Positions 57,470-64,000 of a stretch of DNA of 64,000 nucleotides are shown here, piece after piece; position 1 is the first letter of the stretch; each line of letters starts with the position of its first letter. Location: the NCBI RefSeq assembly GCF_014931565.1, contig NZ_CP063353.1, positions 62,001 through 126,000 of the forward strand. Reading direction: 5' to 3'. The DNA is from Clostridium sp. 'deep sea' (lineage in GTDB: Bacteria; Bacillota; UBA994; PWPR01). Both the position numbers and the translations under genes were made by a program. The notes beneath the pieces were generated by a model. That model was not told the DNA's origin and did not search any database. It saw only the letters and a program-made list of their open reading frames with translations.

Positions 57470-57497
57470 TAAAGTAAAATAAATCAATACCGATATA
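57470..57497 (+). promoter_or_regulatory. Sigma-D promoter for flagellin
   Basis: TAAA at 57470-57473, 16-base spacer, CCGATATA at 57490-57497. Apart from A in place of the leading G, this equals the Bacillus TAAA-N15-GCCGATAT consensus. Confidence 0.85.
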
Positions 57498-57526
57498 AAT
57501 TATGAAGGCTTAAAAACCTGAAAAAC

Positions 57527-57563
57527 AGTATAAACACGGATGTTTATACTTAAAACATGGAGG
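57527..57563 (+). promoter_or_regulatory. CsrA-type leader hairpin and Shine-Dalgarno site of flagellin
   Basis: Ten-base perfect stem AGTATAAACA (57527-57536) and TGTTTATACT (57541-57550) presenting a CGGA tetraloop. The context ACACGGATGT fits the CsrA consensus RUACARGGAUGU at most positions. A second GGA lies in the ribosome site GGAGG (57559-57563), ten bases before the start. This is the two-site arrangement described for the Bacillus hag leader. Confidence 0.75.
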
Positions 57564-57572
57564 TAATTTATA

Positions 57573-59042
57573 ATGAGAATTAATCACAATCTTATGGCAA
57601 TGAATGCCAATCGTTACTTAAGTGCAACTGGTTCAAAACAGTCTAAATCTTTAGAAAAAATCAGTTCTGGTTTAAGAATTAACACAGCTGCTGATGACGC
57701 TGCTGGTTTAGCTATTTCTGAAAAAATGCGTGCCCAAATTTCTGGTTTAGAGCAGGCTTCTGATAACGCTTTAGACGGAATTTCTTTAATTCAAACAGCT
57801 GAGGGTGCCTTACAAGAAACTCACAGTATTCTTCAAAGAATGCGTGAATTAGCAGTTCAATCTTCAAATGATACAAACACTCAATCTGAGCGTGATGAAA
57901 TTCAAAAAGAGGTTGACGAATTAGCTAAAGAGATTACTCGTATTGCTAACAATACCGAGTTCAATAGCAAAAAAATCTCTAATGGTGGATTAACAGACGG
58001 TAAAATCGGCGAAGTTAAATTCCACATTGGTGCTAACACAGGTCAAGATATTTCTTTATCATTAAGTGCTATGGATGCTAAAACATTAGGCGTTTCTAGA
58101 GATGTATTGGGTGCTACAGTGGCAGCTGGTGCTGTAAAAGTTTCTTCTGTTGAATTAGGAACAACAACTGGTACAGCTGTTGTAGATGGTGCTTCTCTTG
58201 CGTTAACTGCAGATAATAGCCCAGATAAAGCTGAGTGGGATATTGCATCTTTAGGAAATGGAACATTAGCTCTAGCATCAACTAACGATACTTCACTATA
58301 TAATGATTATAAAATAAATATTGTTGGCGGTGCTGCTGTTGCTGCTTCTATTGATCATGATGCAAAAACAATTACTTTAACGCTAGAAAATAACCAAGCA
58401 TTTGCTGCTTTAAATACTGCTATGACTAATGCAGGTATAGATTTAACAGCTGCGGGTACTGGTGCAGCTGGAGTTACAGATAAAAATGATGTTGCTGCTA
58501 CAACTTTAGGTGTAGGTGCAGGTGAAGTTAAACTTACATTTAATAGTGAAGAAATGGTTGTTAAAAATGATGTAGAGTCTGTAACCTTTACAAGTGCAGC
58601 AAACAATGGTGTTACATTGAATTTTGATGGTACTACATTAGATAGTACTGTAGATGCTACAGTAGATATAAAATTAGACTCAGCAAGCGCAGCAACATTT
58701 GCAGCTGGTGAATTAGATCAAGGTGCTCACACAGCAGCTGGTGTAAACATATCTAGTCAACCTGCAGCAAGTGCAGCTATCACAACAATTGAAGATGCTA
58801 TTATTAAGGTTTCTGCTGAGCGTTCTAAATTAGGTGCTTACCAAAACCGTTTAGAGCATACAATTAATAACCTCAACACAACAACTGAGAACTTACAGGC
58901 TTCTGAGTCTCGCATTAGAGACGTAGACATTGCTAGTGAAATGATGAACTATACTAAGTTAAACATTTTACAGCAAGCTGCTCAATCTATGTTGGCTCAA
59001 GCTAACCAAGCTCCTCAAGGCGTTTTACAGTTATTAAGATAG
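57573..59042 (+). CDS. fliC: Flagellin
   Basis: Filament subunit of 489 residues. The N-terminal D0/D1 region ([16 protein letters not shown]...[31 protein letters not shown]) and C-terminal D1/D0 region ([51 protein letters not shown]) are conserved. The middle (about 175-400) is an Ala/Thr-rich variable domain. It is the only flagellin in the window. Expression is controlled by FliA (promoter at 57470) and probably CsrA/FliW (leader hairpin). A 15-bp terminator follows. Confidence 0.97.
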   Translation: MRINHNLMAMNANRYLSATGSKQSKSLEKISSGLRINTAADDAAGLAISEKMRAQISGLEQASDNALDGISLIQTAEGALQETHSILQRMRELAVQSSNDTNTQSERDEIQKEVDELAKEITRIANNTEFNSKKISNGGLTDGKIGEVKFHIGANTGQDISLSLSAMDAKTLGVSRDVLGATVAAGAVKVSSVELGTTTGTAVVDGASLALTADNSPDKAEWDIASLGNGTLALASTNDTSLYNDYKINIVGGAAVAASIDHDAKTITLTLENNQAFAALNTAMTNAGIDLTAAGTGAAGVTDKNDVAATTLGVGAGEVKLTFNSEEMVVKNDVESVTFTSAANNGVTLNFDGTTLDSTVDATVDIKLDSASAATFAAGELDQGAHTAAGVNISSQPAASAAITTIEDAIIKVSAERSKLGAYQNRLEHTINNLNTTTENLQASESRIRDVDIASEMMNYTKLNILQQAAQSMLAQANQAPQGVLQLLR

Positions 59043-59069
59043 TTAATTAATAACCTTAATTAAACAACT

Positions 59070-59106
59070 AATTAAAGCAAGGGATTGCTCCCTTGCTTTA
59101 ATTGCA
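59070..59106 (+). terminator. Strong terminator after flagellin
   Basis: Fifteen perfect pairs: AATTAAAGCAAGGGA (59070-59084) with TCCCTTGCTTTAATT (59089-59103), four-base loop TTGC. The stem itself supplies the T-rich tail. It is the strongest hairpin in the window, fitting a highly expressed gene. Confidence 0.85.
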
Positions 59107-59133
59107 GTTATAGTAAAAAATTTATAATTTTTC

Positions 59134-59163
59134 TTGAACTAGTAATAAAAAAACGTGTATAAT
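59134..59163 (+). promoter_or_regulatory. Sigma-A promoter for the EAL-HDOD gene
   Basis: TTGAAC at 59134-59139, 18-base spacer, TATAAT at 59158-59163, about 185 bases upstream of the start. No sigma-D site was seen in this 305-base gap. Confidence 0.5.
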
Positions 59164-59347
59164 TATATTAGTAATTTTATTACAGAGCTTGTTACTTAAT
59201 GTTTTATTAGTATTTGTATTTTATTGATATTATAATTTTATTTTTTATTAAAAACTGTTTGATAAATGTAACAGGCTACTTATAAATATTATTAAATTTA
59301 GGAACTAATTAGTATTAGCTCTATACCACAAAAGGGGGTGCAGCTTA

Positions 59348-60550
59348 ATGCACGTATATGTTGCCAGACAACCTATTTTTGACCGTAAAATGAGGGTGTA
59401 TGGTTATGAGCTTTTCTATAGAGGCGGTACTAAAAACTACTTTGAGGGAATAGAAGATAATCAAGCAACCTCGGAGTTAATTAACAATGTATTTTTAACA
59501 ATGCAACTCGAAGACCTTACTTTTGGTTCACGGGCGTTTATCAATTTTTCTGAAGATTTAATTGTTAAAGGTATACCCCTTGCTTTGCCCAAAGATGAAG
59601 TAGTAATTGAAATTTTAGAGAGAGTTAACCCTACCCCCGAAGTAATTGAGGCATGTAAAAATTTAAAAGAACAGGGCTATATTTTAGCTTTAGATGACTT
59701 TAATTTTAACCAAAAATATTTAAGTTTAATTGAACTAGCAGATATCATAAAAGTTGAATATGGTAAAATTGATATTGAAGTTCAAAAAAGAATTATAAAA
59801 GCCTTTAAAGGAAGAACCAAATTTTTATCCGAAAAAGTTGAAACCCGTGAGCAATATAAAATAGCTCGAGATATGGGGTACGACTATTTTCAGGGTTACT
59901 TTTTTAGCAAACCTATAATTGTAAAAAGCAATGAACGCAAAGTTCTTAATACCTCTTTATTACGCATTGCCACAGAGCTTAATAAACAGTTTGTGGACTT
60001 TAATAAAATTACTGAAATTTGTGAACATGATGTTGACCTTACCTACAAAATTTTAAAAATTTCTAACTATGTGCAATACGGAACACGTTATGAGGTAAAA
60101 TCAATTAAACATGCTTTAGCCGTATTAGGCGTAGATGAGCTCAAAAAATGGGTTTATTTAATGATGTTTAAAGACACACGTGATAAACAAAATAATGAGG
60201 TAATTAAAAACAGCTTAATAAGAGGCAAATTAATGGAGTTACTGGCCAAAGAAGCCGGTTTAGGACGTAGGTCGGAGGAGTACTTTGTAACAGGACTATT
60301 TTCTTTAATAGATGTATTATTATGCAAAGAAATGAAAGAAATTGTTAGTGAGATACCGTTTTCGTCAAGCATTAAAGATGCCTTATTAAAAGACGGAAGC
60401 GATATAGCAAAAACTTTAGATAAAATAAATAGCTTCGAAAAAGCAAAGTGGGATGAGTTGCAAAATAAAGGCACATTTAACGTAGAAAACGACCGCTTTA
60501 TGGAGCTATACGTTGAGGCATTAAAATGGGCTGGCGAAATAGAGCTGTAA
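59348..60550 (+). CDS. EAL-HDOD (YuxH-type) signalling protein
   Basis: A 400-residue protein with an N-terminal EAL-like domain (about 1-200) and a C-terminal HDOD domain (about 200-400). The opening MHVYVARQPIFDRKMRVYGYELFYRGG is the YuxH-type start. The EAL signature reads ELF and the DDFG loop reads DDFN. Other ligand positions look kept (FINFSEDL, VIEILERV, IIKVEYG, SEKVETREQ, FQGYFFSKP), so c-di-GMP hydrolysis cannot be ruled in or out. Start: ATG after AGGGGGTG. The ComFB-type gene follows after 30 nt. Confidence 0.88.
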   Translation: MHVYVARQPIFDRKMRVYGYELFYRGGTKNYFEGIEDNQATSELINNVFLTMQLEDLTFGSRAFINFSEDLIVKGIPLALPKDEVVIEILERVNPTPEVIEACKNLKEQGYILALDDFNFNQKYLSLIELADIIKVEYGKIDIEVQKRIIKAFKGRTKFLSEKVETREQYKIARDMGYDYFQGYFFSKPIIVKSNERKVLNTSLLRIATELNKQFVDFNKITEICEHDVDLTYKILKISNYVQYGTRYEVKSIKHALAVLGVDELKKWVYLMMFKDTRDKQNNEVIKNSLIRGKLMELLAKEAGLGRRSEEYFVTGLFSLIDVLLCKEMKEIVSEIPFSSSIKDALLKDGSDIAKTLDKINSFEKAKWDELQNKGTFNVENDRFMELYVEALKWAGEIEL

Positions 60551-60580
60551 CTTAATTATTATTAAAGGGAGCTGAATATA

Positions 60581-60859
60581 GTGGTAATAAATTATATGGA
60601 GTTAGTAGTAGATAAGCTATTACCTAAAGTACTCGATGATTACGATGATATTTGTAAATGTGAAACATGTATTGATGATATGAAAGCCTATGCCCTAAAC
60701 CACCTCAAACCCATGTACTACGCCAGCGAAAAAGGCGAAGTATTTATGCGTTTAAATCAATTCTTAATGCAATTTAATGCAGACGTAACAAGAGCCATAA
60801 CAAAAGCCATAGATACAGTATCAAGCAACCCTCGTCATAACGAAGAAGAAGAGATCTAA
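60581..60859 (+). CDS. ComFB-family late competence protein
   Basis: A 92-residue ComFB homologue: YMELVVDKLLPKVLDDYDDICKCETCIDDMKAYALNHLKPMYY, with the CxxC pair typical of the family. Named after Bacillus ComFB. Relatives have recently been reported to bind cyclic dinucleotides, so pairing with an EAL-HDOD protein is suggestive. GTG start with GGGAG upstream. A palindromic terminator overlaps the stop codon. Confidence 0.88.
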   Translation: MVINYMELVVDKLLPKVLDDYDDICKCETCIDDMKAYALNHLKPMYYASEKGEVFMRLNQFLMQFNADVTRAITKAIDTVSSNPRHNEEEEI

Positions 60860-60884
60860 AAAAACGTCTATATAGACGTTTTTT
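60859..60884 (+). terminator. Palindromic terminator after comFB
   Basis: AAAAAACGTCTA at 60859-60870 continues into its complement ending ACGTTTTTT at 60884. The minimal loop and T run are usable from either direction. Confidence 0.75.
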
Positions 60885-60929
60885 GTTAATGTAAAGAATT
60901 ACCTACAAACATCATTTATAAAGCAATAA

Positions 60930-61500
60930 TTAAAGCCAACCACAAACCCTCTTTGTGTCCTTCGAGTCCTTTGTGGTAATAACAAAACCAGTAAGGTATA
61001 AGATTTAGGTAACATTTTTAAAACTGTAAATCATAATTTAGGCTTAAAAAATCAAACTAACAAGTATAACAAAGTTTTATTAATAAACCACAAGAACACC
61101 AAGAACACGAAGAAAAGAAAAAGAGGTGTTACATTAACTGCAAACATCATTTATAAAGCAATAATAAAAGCCAACCACAAACCCTCTTTGTGTCCTTCGA
61201 GTCCTTTGTGGTAATAAAAAACTACTAAGATATAAATAAAGTGACATTTTTAAAACTACAATTCAAAACCTAAGGTTTAAAAATCAAACTAACAGGTATA
61301 ACCTAACTTTTATTAATAAACCACAAGAACACCAAGAACACGAAGAAAAGAAAAAGAGGTGTTACATTAACTGCAAACATCATTTATAAAGCAATAATTA
61401 AAGCCAAACCAGTAACCCCTTTGTGTCCTTCGAGTCCTTTGTGGTAATAACAAAACCAGTAAGGTGTAAGAATAAAGTGACATTTTTAAAACTACAACTC
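60930..61500. repeat. Second repeat array, ~234-bp period
   Basis: Two full units and one partial. Motif A' consists of three 9-mers (CTTTGTGTC, CTTCGAGTC, CTTTGTGGT) at 60951-60977, 61186-61212 and 61419-61445. Motif B' consists of three 9-mers (AACCACAAG, AACACCAAG, AACACGAAG) at 61086-61112 and 61319-61345. Periods are 235 and 233. A' and B' are inverted, as in the first array. The sequence between motifs differs from the first array. No ORF. It fills most of the 760-base gap between comFB and the DUF402 genes; the rest holds a small hairpin at 61524-61543. Confidence 0.88.
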
Positions 61501-61619
61501 AAAATAACGTAACCTGAGGGTAGGGGAAGCATTTTATGCTCCCGCAGTATTAAGGGAAATTATGTTTTTATAAGATATATCCCTCAAACCTTTATGGTAA
61601 TACTAAAAAAACTAAGCTC

Positions 61620-62165
61620 TTACTTCTCAACTTCCTCAAGCATGATTTCTAAATACTTGGCTGTGGTATTAACAATACTGAACTTTTTATTTATAATATC
61701 TTGCATGATTTTATGAGCTTCGTTATTAGCTAAATTATATAATTCCTCATTAATATCTCCACTCTCTAACGCCTCTGCTAGTTCATCTTCATCTAATAAT
61801 AAAATTTCGCCAGAGTTTAAAATAGCTATATCTAGATATAAATCATTGTAATTAGGCACATTATCTGGGCCAATTTCATAGCCACTATGAATATCTATGT
61901 ACCATTGAATAATTTGTTTTTTATCATTATACATGCTCATTAAACAGTAGTTTTCATTTTTAGGGTATTGTAAAAGCCAGTAATAACCGTTATTAACTAA
62001 ACACATTTGTTTATTAATAATATTAACGTTTATTGGCTCGGTTATGTTATCTACACAAATTAAAGAAATATGCCCTTTAAAATCGGTATTATTAAAGTGT
62101 TTTAGGTAAACACGTTTTTTTGTAATTTTACTAAGATTTCGGGCATCTCCGTATTTTCTTTTCAT
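61620..62165 (-). CDS. DUF402 domain protein (copy 2)
   Basis: A 181-residue protein with a DUF402 core (CLMSMYNDKKQIIQWYIDIHSGYEIGPDNVPNYNDLYLDIAILNSGEILLLDEDELAEALESGDI). Some DUF402 proteins are nucleoside di/triphosphatases; others are uncharacterised, and I cannot tell which this is. It is about 45% similar by eye over its length to the gene just upstream, including the start MKRKYGDAR / MKRRYADYR, so they arose by tandem duplication. Minus strand, transcribed after the other copy. Confidence 0.8.
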   Translation of the reverse strand: MKRKYGDARNLSKITKKRVYLKHFNNTDFKGHISLICVDNITEPINVNIINKQMCLVNNGYYWLLQYPKNENYCLMSMYNDKKQIIQWYIDIHSGYEIGPDNVPNYNDLYLDIAILNSGEILLLDEDELAEALESGDINEELYNLANNEAHKIMQDIINKKFSIVNTTAKYLEIMLEEVEK

Positions 62166-62210
62166 ATTTCAACTCCCATTATTTTTTTATTAAAATAAGT
62201 GTTTTTAAAA

Positions 62211-62759
62211 TTACAAGCTGTTATTAACTTCTTGTAACAACTCCACTAAATGTTCTTGGCTTTTTGCTAGTAGCTGATATTCATTGTTAACTATTTTAGT
62301 TAACAAACTCTGACCATCTTTTATAGCTTTGTTATATTGGTTTTGGGTTATATCACCTGTGTTTAGGGCATCTTCTAACTCATCTTCATCTAAATAAAAG
62401 ATTTCTCCGCTTGGTAAAACCTCTATGTCTAGGTATATATCATCGTAAAATGGCAGACCATCTTCTGTAAATTGGGTACCTGTTGTTATGTCAATATACC
62501 ACTCTACAGCTTGGTGTTTTTCATTAAAAATAGCCATTATACAGTAGTTTTCGTTATCCGGAAAGTAGCGAATATATACATAGCCATTATCTGCAATACA
62601 CATTTTTATGCCAATATTATCATCAATCATGGGGCTAGCTATTTCATCTATACATAATAGATAAGCCCAGCCGGTAAACTCTGGCTTTTGCATATAAGTA
62701 AGCATAGTTCGTTTTTTAGCAATTGCAGTTTCTCTATAATCTGCATATCTACGTTTCAT
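62211..62759 (-). CDS. DUF402 domain protein (copy 1)
   Basis: A 182-residue paralogue of the downstream gene. DUF402 core: CIMAIFNEKHQAVEWYIDITTGTQFTEDGLPFYDDIYLDIEVLPSGEIFYLDEDELEDALNTGDI. The WYIDI and DIYLDI acidic clusters are the usual metal-binding region. AGGAGAAAT lies before the minus-strand ATG. 45 nt separate the two copies. Role unknown. Confidence 0.82.
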   Translation of the reverse strand: MKRRYADYRETAIAKKRTMLTYMQKPEFTGWAYLLCIDEIASPMIDDNIGIKMCIADNGYVYIRYFPDNENYCIMAIFNEKHQAVEWYIDITTGTQFTEDGLPFYDDIYLDIEVLPSGEIFYLDEDELEDALNTGDITQNQYNKAIKDGQSLLTKIVNNEYQLLAKSQEHLVELLQEVNNSL

Positions 62760-62790
62760 AATATTTCTCCTACTATAATAAGTAAAATTA

Positions 62791-62799
62791 ATTATATCA
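62791..62799 (-). promoter_or_regulatory. Extended -10 promoter for the DUF402 pair
   Basis: On the minus strand TGATATAAT, an extended -10 form, about 30 bases before the start. No convincing -35. Confidence 0.35.
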
Positions 62800-62871
62800 C
62801 AATTAATTAAATGCCTGTGGGATTTACCAGTTGCTTATAAAGAAATATTGTAAAGTATAAAAGTTAAAGTA

Positions 62872-62900
62872 TTGACTAACTTTTAGGGGGTTGATATAAT
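62872..62900 (+). promoter_or_regulatory. Sigma-A promoter of the LacI-family gene
   Basis: TTGACT at 62872-62877, 17-base spacer, TATAAT at 62895-62900. A near-consensus promoter, directly followed by the operator. Confidence 0.85.
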
Positions 62901-62902
62901 GC

Positions 62903-62935
62903 TTAGGTAAACGTTTTACTAAAACGTTTACCTAA
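62903..62935 (+). promoter_or_regulatory. 33-bp palindromic operator for a LacI-family repressor
   Basis: Perfect arms TTAGGTAAACGTTTT (62903-62917) and AAAACGTTTACCTAA (62921-62935) around ACT. Each arm contains AAACGTTT, the LacI/CcpA-type core, so two dimer sites may sit side by side. It starts three bases after the -10 box and would cover the transcription start, pointing to autorepression. Confidence 0.85.
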
Positions 62936-62955
62936 AAATAACAATGGAGTGTATT

Positions 62956-63948
62956 ATGGCAATTACTATTAAAGATATTGCACGTATGGCTGGAGTTTCC
63001 ACAACTACTGTCTCTAAAATTATCAATAAAAAAGATAACAATATTAGCCAAAAAACTCGTGATAAAGTTATGAGTTTTATTAATGAATACAATTATATAC
63101 CTAGTAATATTGCCCGCAGCATGGTTACCAAACGCTCAAATACCATTGGTTTAATTATTCCCGATGTCTGCAACCCCTTTTTACCAGAGTTGGCTCGGGG
63201 TGTTGAGGATGAGGCTGGCAGAGAGGCTTATAGTGTGTTTTTTTGTAATACCGATGAAAGCTTAGCCAAAGAAATAGCTAGTGTACAAGCCTTAAACGAA
63301 AAAATGGTGGAGGGAATTGTTATTGTACCTGCTATTATTCGAGATAATGAACAAGAGCTTAAGCTTACTACCAAAATTCCTATGGTAACAATAGATCGTG
63401 AGGCCAATTACTCTAACATAGTGGGCAGGGTTATTACCGATAACTACACTGGCTCGTATGAAGCAGTACAATACTTAATAGCTAAAAATCATAAAAAGAT
63501 TGCCTTTATCTCAGGCCCAATAAACATTATGCCTTCTGTTGAACGAAAAAGAGGCTACTTAACAGCCTGTAGAGATGCTGGCTTAGAAGCCTCAGATAGC
63601 GATATTTATATTGGTCAATTCGACCCTGCTTGGGGAGAACAGGCTATTGATATGTTAAATAGAGATTATACGGCATTTTTTTGTGGTAACGATTTAATAG
63701 CAGCTGGGGTTATAAAAGGCTTAGCCAAAAAAGGTATAAAGGTTCCAAATCAAGTCTCGGTTATTGGTTTTGATGACATTACCTTAGCTAGCTACTTACA
63801 CCCAGAGTTAACAACCGTACGGCAAGAGTCCTATGAAATTGGTAGGCAATCTGCCAAAATACTTTTTGATTCAATAAAAAACAAAGATACAAATATCAAA
63901 GACTTAACCCTTAAAGCTAAACTAATTATACGAAATTCAACAAATTAA
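62956..63948 (+). CDS. LacI-family transcriptional regulator
   Basis: A 330-residue repressor: N-terminal helix-turn-helix (ITIKDIARMAGVSTTTVSKIINKKDNNISQKTRDKV), hinge helix (PSNIARSMVTKRSNTIG) and a periplasmic-binding-protein-like effector domain (about 60-330, with FFCGNDLIAAGVIKGLAKKGIKVPNQVSVIGFDD). The best resemblance is to RbsR-type sugar regulators, but the effector is not readable. ATG 62944 is in frame. ATG 62956 is spaced from TGGAGTG and gives the usual MAITIKDIA start. Confidence 0.92.
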   Translation: MAITIKDIARMAGVSTTTVSKIINKKDNNISQKTRDKVMSFINEYNYIPSNIARSMVTKRSNTIGLIIPDVCNPFLPELARGVEDEAGREAYSVFFCNTDESLAKEIASVQALNEKMVEGIVIVPAIIRDNEQELKLTTKIPMVTIDREANYSNIVGRVITDNYTGSYEAVQYLIAKNHKKIAFISGPINIMPSVERKRGYLTACRDAGLEASDSDIYIGQFDPAWGEQAIDMLNRDYTAFFCGNDLIAAGVIKGLAKKGIKVPNQVSVIGFDDITLASYLHPELTTVRQESYEIGRQSAKILFDSIKNKDTNIKDLTLKAKLIIRNSTN

Positions 63949-64000
63949 AAGTTATAAATACAAGGAGTGGTCTAGTTATATTCTGTAAGAGCCAAAGTTT
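63949..64000 (+). other. Window end after the LacI-family gene
   Basis: AAGGAG at 63963-63968 looks like the ribosome site of a following gene, but no ATG, GTG or TTG with an open frame follows within the window. Nothing more can be called. Confidence 0.3.

Noticed and set aside
61519-61545. Terminator for the DUF402 pair
   Set aside because: The GGG(A)AGCAT/ATGCTCCC hairpin has no T run on either strand and lies about 80 bases beyond the stop.
63963-64000. Start of a gene after the LacI-type regulator
   Set aside because: A ribosome-site-like AAGGAG is present, but the nearest GTG frame stops at once and no standard start codon with open frame remains in the window.

Overview
This window is an AT-rich, gene-dense stretch of a bacterial chromosome, almost certainly from an anaerobic-type low-GC Firmicute (class Clostridia or a close relative). 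The evidence is FliY with CheC-like domains, CheD, a FliW/CsrA pair, a sigma-D (FliA) regulon, no genes for the outer-membrane P and L rings, and AGGAGG-type ribosome binding sites with frequent TTG and GTG starts. I cannot name the species.

Layout. 1-2640 holds three non-motility genes: a CPBP protease, an APH-fold kinase and a membrane-anchored unknown. 3243-52000 is one very large motility and chemotaxis island, nearly all on the + strand: fliR-flhB; fliH-fliI-fliJ-fliM; four chemoreceptors interleaved with two cheW genes; cheA-cheW-cheR-cheB-cheD-cheY-fliY; flgB-flgC-fliE-fliF-fliG-fliK-flgD-(TIGR02530 gene)-flgE-flbD-motA-motB-fliL-fliN-fliO-fliP-fliQ-flhA-fliA; then flgF-flgG-flgM-flgN-flgK-flgL-fliW-csrA and flaG-fliD-fliS-(fliT-like). 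The flagellin gene, with a sigma-D promoter and a CsrA-type leader hairpin, lies farther on at 57573. The rod, hook, C-ring, export gate, motor, cap, junction, filament, sigma factor, anti-sigma factor and chemotaxis core are all here. flhF and flhG are absent, and the export-gate genes are split between two distant places.

Between the late flagellar genes and flagellin (52400-56660) lies an array of about nine diverged direct repeats of roughly 284 bp. Each carries an inverted pair of motifs built from 9-bp iterations. The array starts directly after a gene for a GxxExxY (PD-(D/E)XK-like) protein and is interrupted by an IS110-family element whose transposase frame is broken and whose 5' noncoding end looks like a bridge-RNA region. 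A second, shorter array (60930-61500, about 234-bp period) uses the same 9-bp grammar. This repeat plus GxxExxY arrangement is the least explained part of the window.

The right end carries an EAL-HDOD protein paired with a ComFB-family protein (a plausible cyclic-dinucleotide pair), two tandem DUF402 paralogues on the minus strand, and a LacI-family regulator with a good sigma-A promoter followed by a 33-bp palindromic operator.

Regulation. Ten sites fit (T)(T/A)AA-N16-(C)CGAnA, always with a 16-bp spacer, in front of chemoreceptors, cheA, flgF, flaG, flagellin, an unknown tail-anchored protein and (weakly) fliH. FliA, FlgM, FliW, CsrA and the flagellin leader hairpin together describe a late-gene circuit with both transcriptional and translational control.
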